NCBI RefSeq assembly: GCF_029577735.1
Contig: NZ_JARQTO010000003.1
Location: forward strand, 1 to 64,000
Source: Exercitatus varius
Lineage (GTDB): Bacteria; Pseudomonadota; Gammaproteobacteria; Enterobacterales; Pasteurellaceae
Length of the DNA: 64,000 bases
Reading direction: 5' to 3'
Shown: positions 52,498 through 61,898 of the stretch, in pieces
Numbering within the stretch: the stretch's first letter is position 1
How the letters are laid out: every line of letters starts with the position of its first letter
The notes under the pieces: model-generated
Told to the model about the DNA's origin: nothing
Database searches by the model: none
The model's input: only the letters and a program-made list of their open reading frames with translations
Made by a program: the position numbers and the translations under genes

Positions 52498-53445
52498 ATG
52501 AAATTAGGATATTTAAAGGCTATTGCCATTTCCGCAGTAGGATTGTTTGCCGTTGCAACCGGCGCTCAGGCGATTGAACAGGTCGTGGCGACAGTGAACG
52601 GCGAACCTATTTTGGAGAGTCAATTACAACGGGCGATGGGAAAACGGGCGAATACCGAAAGCAATCGCCGCGCCGCTGTAGATAAAATTATCGATGATAT
52701 GTTGGTGCAGAAAGCCATTAAAGAATCGGGCGTTAAAGTGAATCCGGCGCAAGTGGATCAAATCGTGCGCAATATCGCGGCGCAAAACGGTTTAACCTAC
52801 GGGCAATTACTGGACGCATTGGATTATCAGGGCATCAGCTTGTCTCAGTTCAAAGCGAATATTTCCAACCAAATTATGATGGCGGAAGTGCGTAACCGCA
52901 GTATCGGCAAAAGTGTGGACGTAAGTCGCGAACAGGTGGAAGAATTAAGTCAGAAAATGTTGCAGCAGGCGAAAGCCAGCGGTAATCCGAAAGCGGTCAC
53001 CGCTACCCAATACAAAGTGCGTCACATTCTGTTGAAGTTGAATCCGCTGTTAAACGATGAACAGGCAAAAGCGCAGTTAAACCAAGTACGGACGGATATT
53101 CAAACCGGTAAAACCACCTTCGCGGAGGCGGCAAAAAATTATTCGAAAGACTATCTTTCCGGCGCCAACGGCGGTGATTTAGGCTTTGCTTTCCCGGAAA
53201 ATTATGTGCCGGAATTCGCTAAAGTGGTGAAAACCACTAAACAAGGCACGATTTCCGCACCGTTTAAAACCGAGTTCGGCTGGCATATTCTGGAAGTGAC
53301 GGATACTCGCCAAGGGGATATGACGGATGTAGCCTACCGTCAAAAAGCGTACGAAACCTTGGTTAACGAGCAACTTCGCGAATATTCGAAAGATTGGGTG
53401 AAAGCGTTACGCAAGGGCGCAGAAATCAAATATTTAACGAAGTAA
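52498..53445 (+). CDS. surA: Short SurA-type periplasmic chaperone / peptidyl-prolyl isomerase
   Basis: SurA escorts outer-membrane proteins through the periplasm. This 315-residue protein has a signal peptide (cleaved near TGAQA), a SurA N-terminal helical domain and one parvulin domain (about residues 165-285, with YKVRHILLKLNP and GGDLGFAFPENYVPEFA). E. coli SurA has two parvulin domains and is over 400 residues; the second is missing here, as in Haemophilus. It precedes rsmA, as in other gamma-proteobacteria, with a terminator between. Confidence 0.93.
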   Translation: MKLGYLKAIAISAVGLFAVATGAQAIEQVVATVNGEPILESQLQRAMGKRANTESNRRAAVDKIIDDMLVQKAIKESGVKVNPAQVDQIVRNIAAQNGLTYGQLLDALDYQGISLSQFKANISNQIMMAEVRNRSIGKSVDVSREQVEELSQKMLQQAKASGNPKAVTATQYKVRHILLKLNPLLNDEQAKAQLNQVRTDIQTGKTTFAEAAKNYSKDYLSGANGGDLGFAFPENYVPEFAKVVKTTKQGTISAPFKTEFGWHILEVTDTRQGDMTDVAYRQKAYETLVNEQLREYSKDWVKALRKGAEIKYLTK

Positions 53446-53486
53446 TTTAATCGGGTTCTTAACCAAAAGGATTACACGAATTTTCT

Positions 53487-53514
53487 CAGTGGGCGGGTTT
53501 CGCCCACTCTTTTT
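53487..53514 (+). terminator. Rho-independent terminator after surA
   Basis: AGTGGGCG/CGCCCACT with a GGTTT loop and a T-run, 20 bases before rsmA. Confidence 0.92.
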
Positions 53515-53534
53515 TATTTTTAAGCATAATTATT

Positions 53535-54404
53535 ATGAACAATTCCAAACGACACCTGGGACATACCGCCCGCAAACGGTTCGGGCAAAACTTCTTACAT
53601 GACGACAACGTTATTCAAAGCATTGTCGCCGCCATTTATCCGCAAAAAGGACAATTTCTGGTTGAAATCGGTCCCGGTTTGGGCGCGTTAACCGAGCCGG
53701 TCGCCGATCAACTTGATCGCTTAACCGTGGTGGAACTGGATCGCGATTTAGCCGAGCGTTTGCGTCATCATCCGTTTTTACATCAAAAACTGAATGTAAT
53801 TGAAACCGACGCCATGCAGTTTGATTTCGGCAAATTATATGAAGAACAAAATCTCGCCCGGCAAGGCTTGAAATTACGCGTATTCGGCAATTTGCCGTAC
53901 AATATTTCCACGCCGTTAATTTTTCATTTACTGCAGTTTCACGACAAAATTCAGGACATGCACTTTATGTTGCAAAAGGAAGTGGTGAAACGCTTATGCG
54001 CGGCGCCGAACAGCAAAGCGTACGGTCGCCTGACCATCATGACCCAATATTTTTGCCGGGTGATGCCGGTGTTGGAAGTGCCGCCCACCGCTTTCAAACC
54101 GGCGCCGAAAGTGGATTCCGCCGTGGTTCGTTTGATTCCGCACAAGGAATTACCGTATCCGGCGAAAGATTTGTATTGGCTTAATCGCGTGACAAGCCAG
54201 GCGTTTAATCAACGCCGTAAGACGTTGCGCAATGCGCTTTCAACGTTATTTTCGCCTGAAAATCTGACCGCACTTGGCGTGGATTTAACGGCGCGCGCTG
54301 AAAATTTAACCATTGCCGATTATGTTCGCCTGGCAAACTGGCTGCACGATAATCCGCCTGAGCTTGACAGCGACATCGGCGAAATCTTGGATACGGAAGC
54401 ATAA
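53535..54404 (+). CDS. rsmA: 16S rRNA dimethyladenosine transferase (A1518/A1519)
   Basis: RsmA (KsgA) dimethylates two adjacent adenines near the 3' end of 16S rRNA during 30S maturation. The 289-residue enzyme has KRFGQNFLHDDNVIQ at the start and the SAM motif VEIGPGLGALTEPV. The catalytic NLPYN motif is in VFGNLPYNISTPLIFHLL, and a C-terminal helical domain has NQRRKTLRNAL. An uptake signal near 54268 is read as ENLTAL. apaH follows three bases later. Confidence 0.97.
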   Translation: MNNSKRHLGHTARKRFGQNFLHDDNVIQSIVAAIYPQKGQFLVEIGPGLGALTEPVADQLDRLTVVELDRDLAERLRHHPFLHQKLNVIETDAMQFDFGKLYEEQNLARQGLKLRVFGNLPYNISTPLIFHLLQFHDKIQDMHFMLQKEVVKRLCAAPNSKAYGRLTIMTQYFCRVMPVLEVPPTAFKPAPKVDSAVVRLIPHKELPYPAKDLYWLNRVTSQAFNQRRKTLRNALSTLFSPENLTALGVDLTARAENLTIADYVRLANWLHDNPPELDSDIGEILDTEA

Positions 54405-54407
54405 AAT

Positions 54408-55235
54408 ATGTCCGCTTATTTTGTCGGCGATCTGCACGGCTGTTTTGACGAACTGCAAATGCTACTGGAACGGGTTCGGTTTGATCCCGCCAAAGATAAA
54501 CTTTATCTCACCGGCGATCTTGTCGCCCGCGGCGAGAAATCGCTGGAATGCCTGCGCTTTGTGAAGAATCTCGGTTCATCGGCGCAGACGGTGTTGGGTA
54601 ATCATGATTTGCATTTGCTTGCCTGCGCGTACGGCATTAAAAAAGTAAAAACTCGCGATAATTTGACCGCACTTTTTGCCGCGCCGGATTTTGATGAATT
54701 AATAGATTGGCTACGCCGTCAACCGTTATTTGTGCATGATGAATCTTTGAATTTCAGCCTGGTTCACGCCGGCATTTCACCGGATTGGGATGTGGCGACG
54801 GCGCAGGCTTGCGCGCGTGAAGTGGAAACGGTGTTGCGGCAAGGGGATTACCGCGCCTTATTGCGCCAAATGTACGACAGCCGTCCCGAACGTTGGTCGT
54901 CGGATTTGCAAGGAATTGAACGTTTACGTTACAGCATTAATGTTTTCACCCGCATGCGTTTCTGTTATGCGGATCATCGTTTGGATTTCGACTGCAAGCT
55001 GCCGCCGGAGCAGGCGCCGTCGGAATTAATGCCTTGGTTTGCCTGCGACAATCCGCTGTTTAAAACCGAAAATATTATTTTCGGCCATTGGGCAAGTCTG
55101 GTGGATTATTCGACGCCGGCTAATATTTATGCGTTGGATACGGGCTGCGCCTGGGGCAATCGCATGACGCTGTTACGCTGGGACGACAAACGAATTTTCA
55201 GTCAAAGTGCGGTCAAAAAAAGCCACGTTTTTTGA
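54408..55235 (+). CDS. apaH: Diadenosine tetraphosphatase (symmetrical)
   Basis: ApaH hydrolyses Ap4A and related caps into two ADP. The 275-residue metallophosphatase has the GDLHGCFDELQ and LTGDLVARGEKSL motifs, then GNHDLHLLACAYG and the histidine-containing VHAGISPDWD. Two uptake signals lie inside (near 54664 and 55205), the second in the basic C-terminal tail. It is coupled to rsmA, as in E. coli. Confidence 0.96.
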   Translation: MSAYFVGDLHGCFDELQMLLERVRFDPAKDKLYLTGDLVARGEKSLECLRFVKNLGSSAQTVLGNHDLHLLACAYGIKKVKTRDNLTALFAAPDFDELIDWLRRQPLFVHDESLNFSLVHAGISPDWDVATAQACAREVETVLRQGDYRALLRQMYDSRPERWSSDLQGIERLRYSINVFTRMRFCYADHRLDFDCKLPPEQAPSELMPWFACDNPLFKTENIIFGHWASLVDYSTPANIYALDTGCAWGNRMTLLRWDDKRIFSQSAVKKSHVF

Positions 55236-55312
55236 ACCTTAGCTTTGCCAACGGTAGCGAAGCCATAAATAATCGCACCGGCGATTACACATAAAAATCA
55301 CGGAGTTTTTGC

Positions 55313-55930
55313 ATGATTTCCGAAGCAAGCTGTCAATTATTCGATATTCCGTTTTTTCAATTCGCCCAGTTGAAAAAATATTGCCCTGAAGACATTCCCC
55401 GTATTAAAGCGGATTACAAACGGGAATGGAACGAATGGAAAAACTGTATATTGCAGGTTTCGGCGCGGCTCGGTTCGCCTTTTGCCGAACCGCATATCGA
55501 AAAATGGTGCAACGGTTGGCAGGTGCGCGCGCACTTCTTTGCCTATTTCAAATATGAATTTAACAAAAATTCCGCCGCGATTTTGTCGGTGTTGTTGAAT
55601 CGCCGCCGTTTGCAGGTCAGCCTGGATTGGCATTGTTATCGCGCGGAGCGTTCGCAAATCAGCGTTCAGCAATACAATCAATGGCTGGATAATTTCGATT
55701 TCCGGCAATTCGCCGAGTTTGATATTTGGCGCGGCGATAAAAGCGAATATGCGGATTTCCGTCGGGTAAAACAACTGACTCAATCCGACTTGAATTTGCG
55801 TTCCGACGAGGATTTCTGGTGCATCGGCAAAAATGTGGAGAAAGCCGAACTGGCTCATCTTGACGTGGTGAATTTTATCAGCCGCACCATTCGAGAATTA
55901 TTGCCGCTGTATGAAAAATGTCATCAATAA
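55313..55930 (+). CDS. Conserved HI0552-family protein of unknown function
   Basis: The 205-residue soluble protein is rich in aromatic residues (Trp, Tyr and Phe), with no signal peptide or membrane segment. Recognisable stretches include IEKWCNGWQVRAHFFAYFKYEFNKNS and SEYADFRRVKQLTQSD. A gene of this kind follows apaH in H. influenzae (HI0552); I recall it as a conserved Pasteurellaceae family without known function. A function is not claimed. Confidence 0.7.
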   Translation: MISEASCQLFDIPFFQFAQLKKYCPEDIPRIKADYKREWNEWKNCILQVSARLGSPFAEPHIEKWCNGWQVRAHFFAYFKYEFNKNSAAILSVLLNRRRLQVSLDWHCYRAERSQISVQQYNQWLDNFDFRQFAEFDIWRGDKSEYADFRRVKQLTQSDLNLRSDEDFWCIGKNVEKAELAHLDVVNFISRTIRELLPLYEKCHQ

Positions 55931-56080
55931 AAAACTTCGCAAAAAATGACCGCACTTTATCCCGCTTATCTCATTTTCTTTTCTGAAATTTTAAGCTATT
56001 CTTAACAGCGGTTCATTCTGTCCTCAGCGCTGAACCTGAATATAACAAGTTTTGTTTGTTTACTTCTCTAAGGACTTTCC

Positions 56081-57178
56081 ATGAAAAAACTGATTTTAGC
56101 CGCCGCGCTTTCCTCTGTTGCGGCGTTGGCCCAGGCGCAAACCTCACCGAATACGACAACGCACACTTACGAATTTACCCAACGCTACGATTTGCAGGTG
56201 CCGAAAGGCTCGAGCGGCGAAACCAAATTGTGGGTGCCGTTGCCTTTCAGCAATGATTATCAGGAGGTGAAATCCGTCGAATTTGACGGTAACTATCAAC
56301 AAGCCTATATCACGGAAAACAACCGATACGGTGCTAAAACCTTGTTTGCCGTGTGGCAAAAAGATGCGGCTAAACGCGATTTAACGGTTAAGCTTGTCGT
56401 CGAAACCAAAGATCGCGAGCCGATGAAACAAGGTCTGTTGAAAGATTATCAAGTTCCTGAAAAAATTGAATATTCCGTGGATGTGCAGCAATATTTACAA
56501 CCGACTCAACACATCAAAACCGACGGCATCGTCAAGCAGTTCGCCGATAAAATTACGGGCAAAGAAAACAATCCGTTGAAAAAAGCCGAGCTGATTCACC
56601 AATGGATCGTTAACAATATGGAACGGGACAATTCCGTTTTAGGCTGCGGAGACGGCGATGTGGAAAAAATCTTAACCACCGGCGCGTTAAAAGGCAAATG
56701 CACGGATATTAACTCCGTTTTCGTGGCTTTAGCCCGCGCTTCCGGCATTCCGGCGCGTGAAATTTTCGGTATCCGTTTAGGTCGAGCGGTGAAAATGGGC
56801 GAATATTCCCAATCCGCTTTCGGCGGCGCAAAAGATAAGGTTGCCAATGAAAACGGCGGTCAACATTGTCGAGCGGAATTCTATTTAGCAGGCTTCGGCT
56901 GGGTGCCGGTGGATTCTGCGGATGTGGCGAAATATCGCTTAACCGAGAAGAAATCCGCGGAAGATAAGGATACTCAAGCGGTTTCGCAATATTTGTTCGG
57001 AAACTGGGAAGGCAACTGGATGGGCTTTAACCACGCGCGGGATTTCAATCTTTATCCAATGCCGGAATTGGCGCCGCTGAATAACTTTGGCTATCCTTAT
57101 GCGGAAGTGGGCGGCGATCCGTTAAATTCTTACGACGCCAAAGAGTTCGGTTATGAATTCACCTCAAAAGAGCGCTAA
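56081..57178 (+). CDS. Secreted transglutaminase-like protein
   Basis: The 365-residue protein begins with a signal peptide (cleavage near AQAQT). An N-terminal beta-rich region about 130 residues long precedes a transglutaminase-like papain-fold core. The triad is visible as Cys207 (GKCTDINSVFVALARASGIPAR), His262 (GGQHCRAEFYLAGFGWVPVD) and Asp278. Such domains act as proteases, transglutaminases or amidases, and the reaction here cannot be fixed. Its last 26 bases overlap the MerT-like gene, which suggests shared regulation and perhaps a metal-linked role. Confidence 0.85.
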   Translation: MKKLILAAALSSVAALAQAQTSPNTTTHTYEFTQRYDLQVPKGSSGETKLWVPLPFSNDYQEVKSVEFDGNYQQAYITENNRYGAKTLFAVWQKDAAKRDLTVKLVVETKDREPMKQGLLKDYQVPEKIEYSVDVQQYLQPTQHIKTDGIVKQFADKITGKENNPLKKAELIHQWIVNNMERDNSVLGCGDGDVEKILTTGALKGKCTDINSVFVALARASGIPAREIFGIRLGRAVKMGEYSQSAFGGAKDKVANENGGQHCRAEFYLAGFGWVPVDSADVAKYRLTEKKSAEDKDTQAVSQYLFGNWEGNWMGFNHARDFNLYPMPELAPLNNFGYPYAEVGGDPLNSYDAKEFGYEFTSKER

Positions 57179-57515
57179 CGCCAAATTCTGGGCGATGTGT
57201 ACCACGGCGCTGGCTGCCGCCGTGGCTTCGACTCTGTGCTGTATCGGGCCGCTGCTTTATTTGGCTTTCGGCGTGTCTTCCGCCTGGTTGGTGCAGCTAA
57301 GCGAATACAGCTATTTGCAGGTGCCCATGCTGGTGATTTCTCTGGGCGCTTTCGGCTACGGATTCTGGCTGCTGAATTTTTCCGATAAAATCATTTGCAC
57401 TAAATATTTATCCCGTCGAACATTGCGGATTTTATATTGGATAATGGCGCCGGTGATTCTCTTTTTCTTAAGTTATCCCTATGTTTTACCTTATATTTTG
57501 GAATTTTTAGAATGA
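57153..57515 (+). CDS. MerT-like inner-membrane metal transporter
   Basis: The 120-residue protein has three hydrophobic helices and the adjacent cysteine pair Cys29-Cys30 in ASTLCCIGPLLYLAFG, as in helix 1 of mercuric transporter MerT. Only one other cysteine (about residue 77, KIICTKYL) is seen, instead of the second pair MerT usually has. It overlaps the transglutaminase-like gene by 26 bases and the MerP-like gene by four. No merA or merR is nearby, so mercury resistance is unlikely; another soft metal is possible. Confidence 0.82.
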   Translation: MNSPQKSANAKFWAMCTTALAAAVASTLCCIGPLLYLAFGVSSAWLVQLSEYSYLQVPMLVISLGAFGYGFWLLNFSDKIICTKYLSRRTLRILYWIMAPVILFFLSYPYVLPYILEFLE

Positions 57516-57784
57516 AAAAAACGTTACTTTTTGTGACCGCACTTTTGTTGTCGGGTAACGGTTTTGCCGCCGAACGCAAGGTGACGTTGCATATCGAAGA
57601 AATGAACTGCCAGCTTTGCGTTTATTTGGTGAACAAGGAACTGCGCAACCTTGACGGCGTGGTGTCCACCAAAGCCGATTTCAACACGCGTCTGGTGAAA
57701 GTGGTCGCCGATGAAAAAGCCACCGACGAAATGATGATCAACGCCATTGATAAGTTGCATTATCATGCGGTAGTGAAAGAATAA
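57512..57784 (+). CDS. MerP-like periplasmic metal-binding protein
   Basis: From the ATG at 57512 the precursor is 90 residues: a signal peptide (about residues 1-20, which contains an uptake signal) and an HMA-type domain with the metal site MNCQLC (Cys33 and Cys36). It would hand metal to the overlapping MerT-like protein. The MNCQLC motif differs from the usual GMTCxxC of MerP. Homologues occur in Haemophilus next to a MerT-like gene. The metal is not known. Confidence 0.85.
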   Translation: MKKTLLFVTALLLSGNGFAAERKVTLHIEEMNCQLCVYLVNKELRNLDGVVSTKADFNTRLVKVVADEKATDEMMINAIDKLHYHAVVKE

Positions 57785-58005
57785 TGTAAGCCTTGGTTAT
57801 TCTTTGTAAGATTAATATTCATCCGGTAAGGCTTGAGTAATATTAGGCAAATTTACTCGAAAAAGCATTTCGATTCATTAAACTGGAACAACTTTGTTCT
57901 GTCCTATTCGGCAGAAGTCATTATGACGAAAGGTAAACAAAGCTGATTAATGACCTCGTTTTTATCCGTTTAAAGATAAAACGTTAAATTGGGAAGCCGG
58001 TTTTA

Positions 58006-59097
58006 ATGATTGCCAGGAAAGAATATTATTACGGATTAGATCAACTCAGAGCGTTGTTGATGTTAATTGGCGTGTTGACTCATGCGGCGTCGATCATCAG
58101 TCCTTTTTATCAATGGAATTATCACAGCGAACGATATCAGGATGCGTTAATTCATAATATCGTGCATGTCACGCATTTCTTCCGAGTAGAAGCGTTTTTC
58201 TTAATTGCCGGTTTCTTTTCGGCCATGGTGTTAGTGAAAAAAGGCAAGCGTTATTTTTTAAAAGGCCGCTATTTGCGGGTATTGATGCCGCTGATTTTTT
58301 CTATTCTGTTAATCAATTCTTTTGAAGTTTGGTTTGTGGTCGGGCATGGCATTACTTCCCGGGAAAATATCGGTATCGGGAATTTTATTGTGCATTCCTG
58401 GTTTTTATTAACCTTAATGATAATTTCGTTAATTTGTTTATTGCCGATAGATAAATTCTTCGCTTATTTAAGCCGATTTAACGGGTTTGTAAAACTGGGA
58501 TTATTGGTTTTTTATATGTATCTGCCTTTCAGCGTTAAGTTCGTTTTGAATATGTTCGTTCCTATGGCGGAGCATTCGTTGTTTTATTCATTGTACGGCT
58601 ATCTGATAGAAAAAACGCTGTATTACAGCATTTACTTTTTCATCGGTTATCTGATTTATCGCAATGAAGCGATTCGCGGATTTTTTCATAAAAAATCGGT
58701 TAAAACTTTTTTGTGGATTATCGCCATAGCGGGCTTAAGCTATCAAACCTTTAGCGTGAGTGAAGTAAAAGAAAATCTGCCGTTCGCCATGCGGGCAATC
58801 AATATTTGTATTCAGCATGCGTCGGCCATTTCAGTCAGTTTGTTATTATTCGATTTCTTTTTTAGTTCGTCTTTTCCGCCTTCCCGCGCCGTCGCGTTTT
58901 TAGTGCGTTCCGCAATCATCGTGTATTTGTTTCATCATCCGGTTTTGATTGTTTTAGGCTATTATTTTGACGTTCCCGGCATGACACCGTTCGTTTATTT
59001 CATGTTATTGGTGACGGCCGGTTACCTGTTGTCTTTTATTTGCTATCTCATCGTTAACAGTATGCCGTTAACGCGGTTTATGTTCGGTTTGAAATAA
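58006..59097 (+). CDS. Acyltransferase-3 membrane protein (OpgC-like)
   Basis: The 363-residue protein has about ten membrane helices and the acyltransferase-3 start GLDQLRALLMLIGVLTHAA, with the conserved Asp12, Arg15 and His26. Overall it resembles the OpgC/MdoC group that succinylates membrane glucans, but acyltransferases of this fold modify many glycans. It stands alone: the 221-base gap before it and 190-base gap after it hold no gene I can see. The acceptor is unknown. Confidence 0.82.
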   Translation: MIARKEYYYGLDQLRALLMLIGVLTHAASIISPFYQWNYHSERYQDALIHNIVHVTHFFRVEAFFLIAGFFSAMVLVKKGKRYFLKGRYLRVLMPLIFSILLINSFEVWFVVGHGITSRENIGIGNFIVHSWFLLTLMIISLICLLPIDKFFAYLSRFNGFVKLGLLVFYMYLPFSVKFVLNMFVPMAEHSLFYSLYGYLIEKTLYYSIYFFIGYLIYRNEAIRGFFHKKSVKTFLWIIAIAGLSYQTFSVSEVKENLPFAMRAINICIQHASAISVSLLLFDFFFSSSFPPSRAVAFLVRSAIIVYLFHHPVLIVLGYYFDVPGMTPFVYFMLLVTAGYLLSFICYLIVNSMPLTRFMFGLK

Positions 59098-59287
59098 CGC
59101 CGTAAGCGGATTTGCGATTGCTTCGGAAATAGGCGATATAAACCGATTTTCGGTGATAAAGCGTCGCGATAGCCCGCAAAAAATCTGTTAATTTCCCCCA
59201 TTTTACGCTATTCTATACCTCATTTTTCAGAACCGATTTCGCCGCCAAAGTGCGGTCAAAAAATTCGTTATTTTTTAAGGTAATACT

Positions 59288-61870
59288 ATGCAAGAACAAT
59301 ATCGTCCTGATTTGCTTGAACAGGAAGTCCAAAAATACTGGCAGGATAATCAGACCTTCAAAGCAGTCAAAGACACCAGTAAAGAAAAATATTATTGTTT
59401 ATCGATGTTCCCTTATCCGTCCGGTCGTTTGCATATGGGACACGTGCGAAACTATACGATTGCGGATGTGGTTTCCCGTTATCAACGAATGAACGGCAAA
59501 AACGTGTTACAACCGGTAGGTTGGGACGCCTTCGGTCTGCCGGCGGAAGGGGCGGCGGTAAAAAATAAAACCGCACCGGCGAAATGGACTTACGAAAACA
59601 TCGATTACATGAAAAAACAACTGAAAATGTTGGGTTTTTCATACGACTGGGATCGTGAAATCGCCACTTGTAAGCCGGAATATTATAAATGGGAACAATG
59701 GTTTTTTACCGAGCTTTATAAAAAAGGTCTGGTTTATAAAAAAACGTCGGTGGTGAACTGGTGTCCGAACGACGAAACCGTGCTAGCCAACGAACAGGTT
59801 CACGAAGGTTGCTGCTGGCGTTGCGACACGCCGGTGGAACAAAAGGAAATTCCGCAATGGTTTATTAAAATCACCGATTATGCAGAACAATTATTGGACG
59901 GACTGAATACGCTTCCGGAATGGCCGGATATGGTAAAAACCATGCAACGCAATTGGATCGGTCGTTCCAAAGGGGTGGAAATTACCTTCAAAATCGAAAA
60001 CGGCGACGAGACCGTTACGGTTTACACCACTCGTCCGGACACTTTCTACGGCGTATCTTATATAGCGGTGGCGGCCGGTCATCCGTTAGCGGAAAAAGCG
60101 GCGCAAAATAATCCCGAATTAACCCGTTTTATTCAGGAATGTAAAAATACCAAAGTAGCGGAAGCGGAACTGGCCACTATGGAGAAAAAAGGCATGCCGA
60201 CCGGCATTAATGCGATTCACCCGATTACCGGCAAACCGGTGCCGGTGTGGGTGGCGAACTTTGTGTTAATGCATTACGGTACGGGTGCCGTGATGGCGGT
60301 GCCGGCCCATGATCAGCGCGACTTTGAATTCGCCGTCAAATACGGTTTACCGATTAACCAGGTTATTGCGCCGATAAACGGTGAAGAAATCGATTTAACC
60401 AAAGCGGCGTTTACCGAACATGGCAAGCTGGTGAATTCGGCGGAATTCGACGGTTTGGATTTCGATGCTGCATTTAACGGCATCGCGGATAAACTGGAAC
60501 GCATGGGTGTAGGCAAACGCCAGGTTAATTACCGTTTACGCGATTGGGGTGTTTCCCGCCAGCGTTACTGGGGCGCGCCGATTCCGATGCTGACACTGGA
60601 AAACGGCGATGTGGTGCCGGCGCCGTTGCAGGATTTACCGATCGTTCTTCCCGAAGACGTTGTCATGGACGGAGTAAAAAGCCCGATTAAAGCGGATCCG
60701 AACTGGGCGAAAACCCGTTATAACGGTCAGCCGGCCTTAAAAGAAACCGATACTTTCGACACTTTTATGGAATCTTCCTGGTACTATGCGCGCTACACCA
60801 GCCCGCAATATCATGAAGGCATGCTGGATTCGGAAGAAGCGAATTACTGGCTGCCCGTCGATCAATATATCGGCGGTATCGAACACGCCACTATGCATTT
60901 GCTTTATTTCCGTTTCTTCCACAAATTATTGCGTGACGCAGGCTTGGTTGCGACGGACGAACCGACCAAAAAATTACTTTGCCAGGGCATGGTGTTGGCG
61001 GACGCCTTCTATTACACCGGAGAGGGCAACGAACGGATTTGGGTGTCGCCGACCAAAGTGATTTTAGAACGCGATGAAAAAGGCCGAATTCTGAAAGCCA
61101 CGGACGACGAAGGCCACGAACTTGTTCACGCCGGTATGACGAAAATGTCGAAATCCAAAAACAACGGCATCGACCCGCAGGAAATGGTGGAAAAATACGG
61201 CGCTGACACCGTTCGCCTGTTTATGATGTTCGCTTCTCCGGCGGAAATGACGCTGGAATGGCAGGAATCCGGCGTGGAAGGCGCGAAACGTTTTTTAGGC
61301 CGTTTATGGAACCTGGCGTTCGAATACAATAAAAATCCGGCAAAAACTTCGCTAAATCCGACCGCACTTTCAAGTGCGCAAAAAGCGTTACGCCGCGATG
61401 TGCATAAAACCATTGCCAAAGTGTCCGATGACATCGGTCGCCGCCAAACTTTCAACACGGCGATTGCGGCAATTATGGAATTAATGAACAAATTAACCCG
61501 TGCGCCGTTAGCGGACGAGCAGGATCGCGCAATAATGGGCGAAGCGCTGAGTGCGGTCGTGCGTATGCTTTACCCAATTACCCCGCATATCTGTTTCCAA
61601 TTATGGAAAGATCTGGGGAACGAAAATATCATCGACTTTGCGCCTTGGGTGCAAGCAGACGAAGCGGCCATGGTGGAAGACGAAAAACTCGTGGTGGTGC
61701 AAGTAAACGGCAAAGTCCGCGGCAAAATTACCGTGCCGGCGGACATGGCGGAAGAAGACATCAAACAAGTCGCCCTTGCCGATGAAAACGTGCAAAAATT
61801 CCTGAACGGATTAAACATTGTGAAAACCATTTACGTGCCGGGCAAATTGTTCAGCTTCGTCGCGAAATAG
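59288..61870 (+). CDS. leuS: Leucyl-tRNA synthetase
   Basis: LeuS charges tRNA-Leu. The 860-residue class I enzyme has the HIGH-type motif HMGHVRNYT. A zinc-type segment follows (WCPNDETVLANEQ...CWRCDTPVE), then the CP1 editing domain with TTRPDTFYGVSYIAVAAGHP. The KMSKS motif is in TKMSKSKNNGIDPQE, with the C-terminal anticodon and tail domains after it. An uptake signal lies near 61360. The promoter region directly before it carries another near 59249. Confidence 0.98.
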   Translation: MQEQYRPDLLEQEVQKYWQDNQTFKAVKDTSKEKYYCLSMFPYPSGRLHMGHVRNYTIADVVSRYQRMNGKNVLQPVGWDAFGLPAEGAAVKNKTAPAKWTYENIDYMKKQLKMLGFSYDWDREIATCKPEYYKWEQWFFTELYKKGLVYKKTSVVNWCPNDETVLANEQVHEGCCWRCDTPVEQKEIPQWFIKITDYAEQLLDGLNTLPEWPDMVKTMQRNWIGRSKGVEITFKIENGDETVTVYTTRPDTFYGVSYIAVAAGHPLAEKAAQNNPELTRFIQECKNTKVAEAELATMEKKGMPTGINAIHPITGKPVPVWVANFVLMHYGTGAVMAVPAHDQRDFEFAVKYGLPINQVIAPINGEEIDLTKAAFTEHGKLVNSAEFDGLDFDAAFNGIADKLERMGVGKRQVNYRLRDWGVSRQRYWGAPIPMLTLENGDVVPAPLQDLPIVLPEDVVMDGVKSPIKADPNWAKTRYNGQPALKETDTFDTFMESSWYYARYTSPQYHEGMLDSEEANYWLPVDQYIGGIEHATMHLLYFRFFHKLLRDAGLVATDEPTKKLLCQGMVLADAFYYTGEGNERIWVSPTKVILERDEKGRILKATDDEGHELVHAGMTKMSKSKNNGIDPQEMVEKYGADTVRLFMMFASPAEMTLEWQESGVEGAKRFLGRLWNLAFEYNKNPAKTSLNPTALSSAQKALRRDVHKTIAKVSDDIGRRQTFNTAIAAIMELMNKLTRAPLADEQDRAIMGEALSAVVRMLYPITPHICFQLWKDLGNENIIDFAPWVQADEAAMVEDEKLVVVQVNGKVRGKITVPADMAEEDIKQVALADENVQKFLNGLNIVKTIYVPGKLFSFVAK

Positions 61871-61898
61871 GCCGCCGGAATCGTTTGCTAAGGACGTT

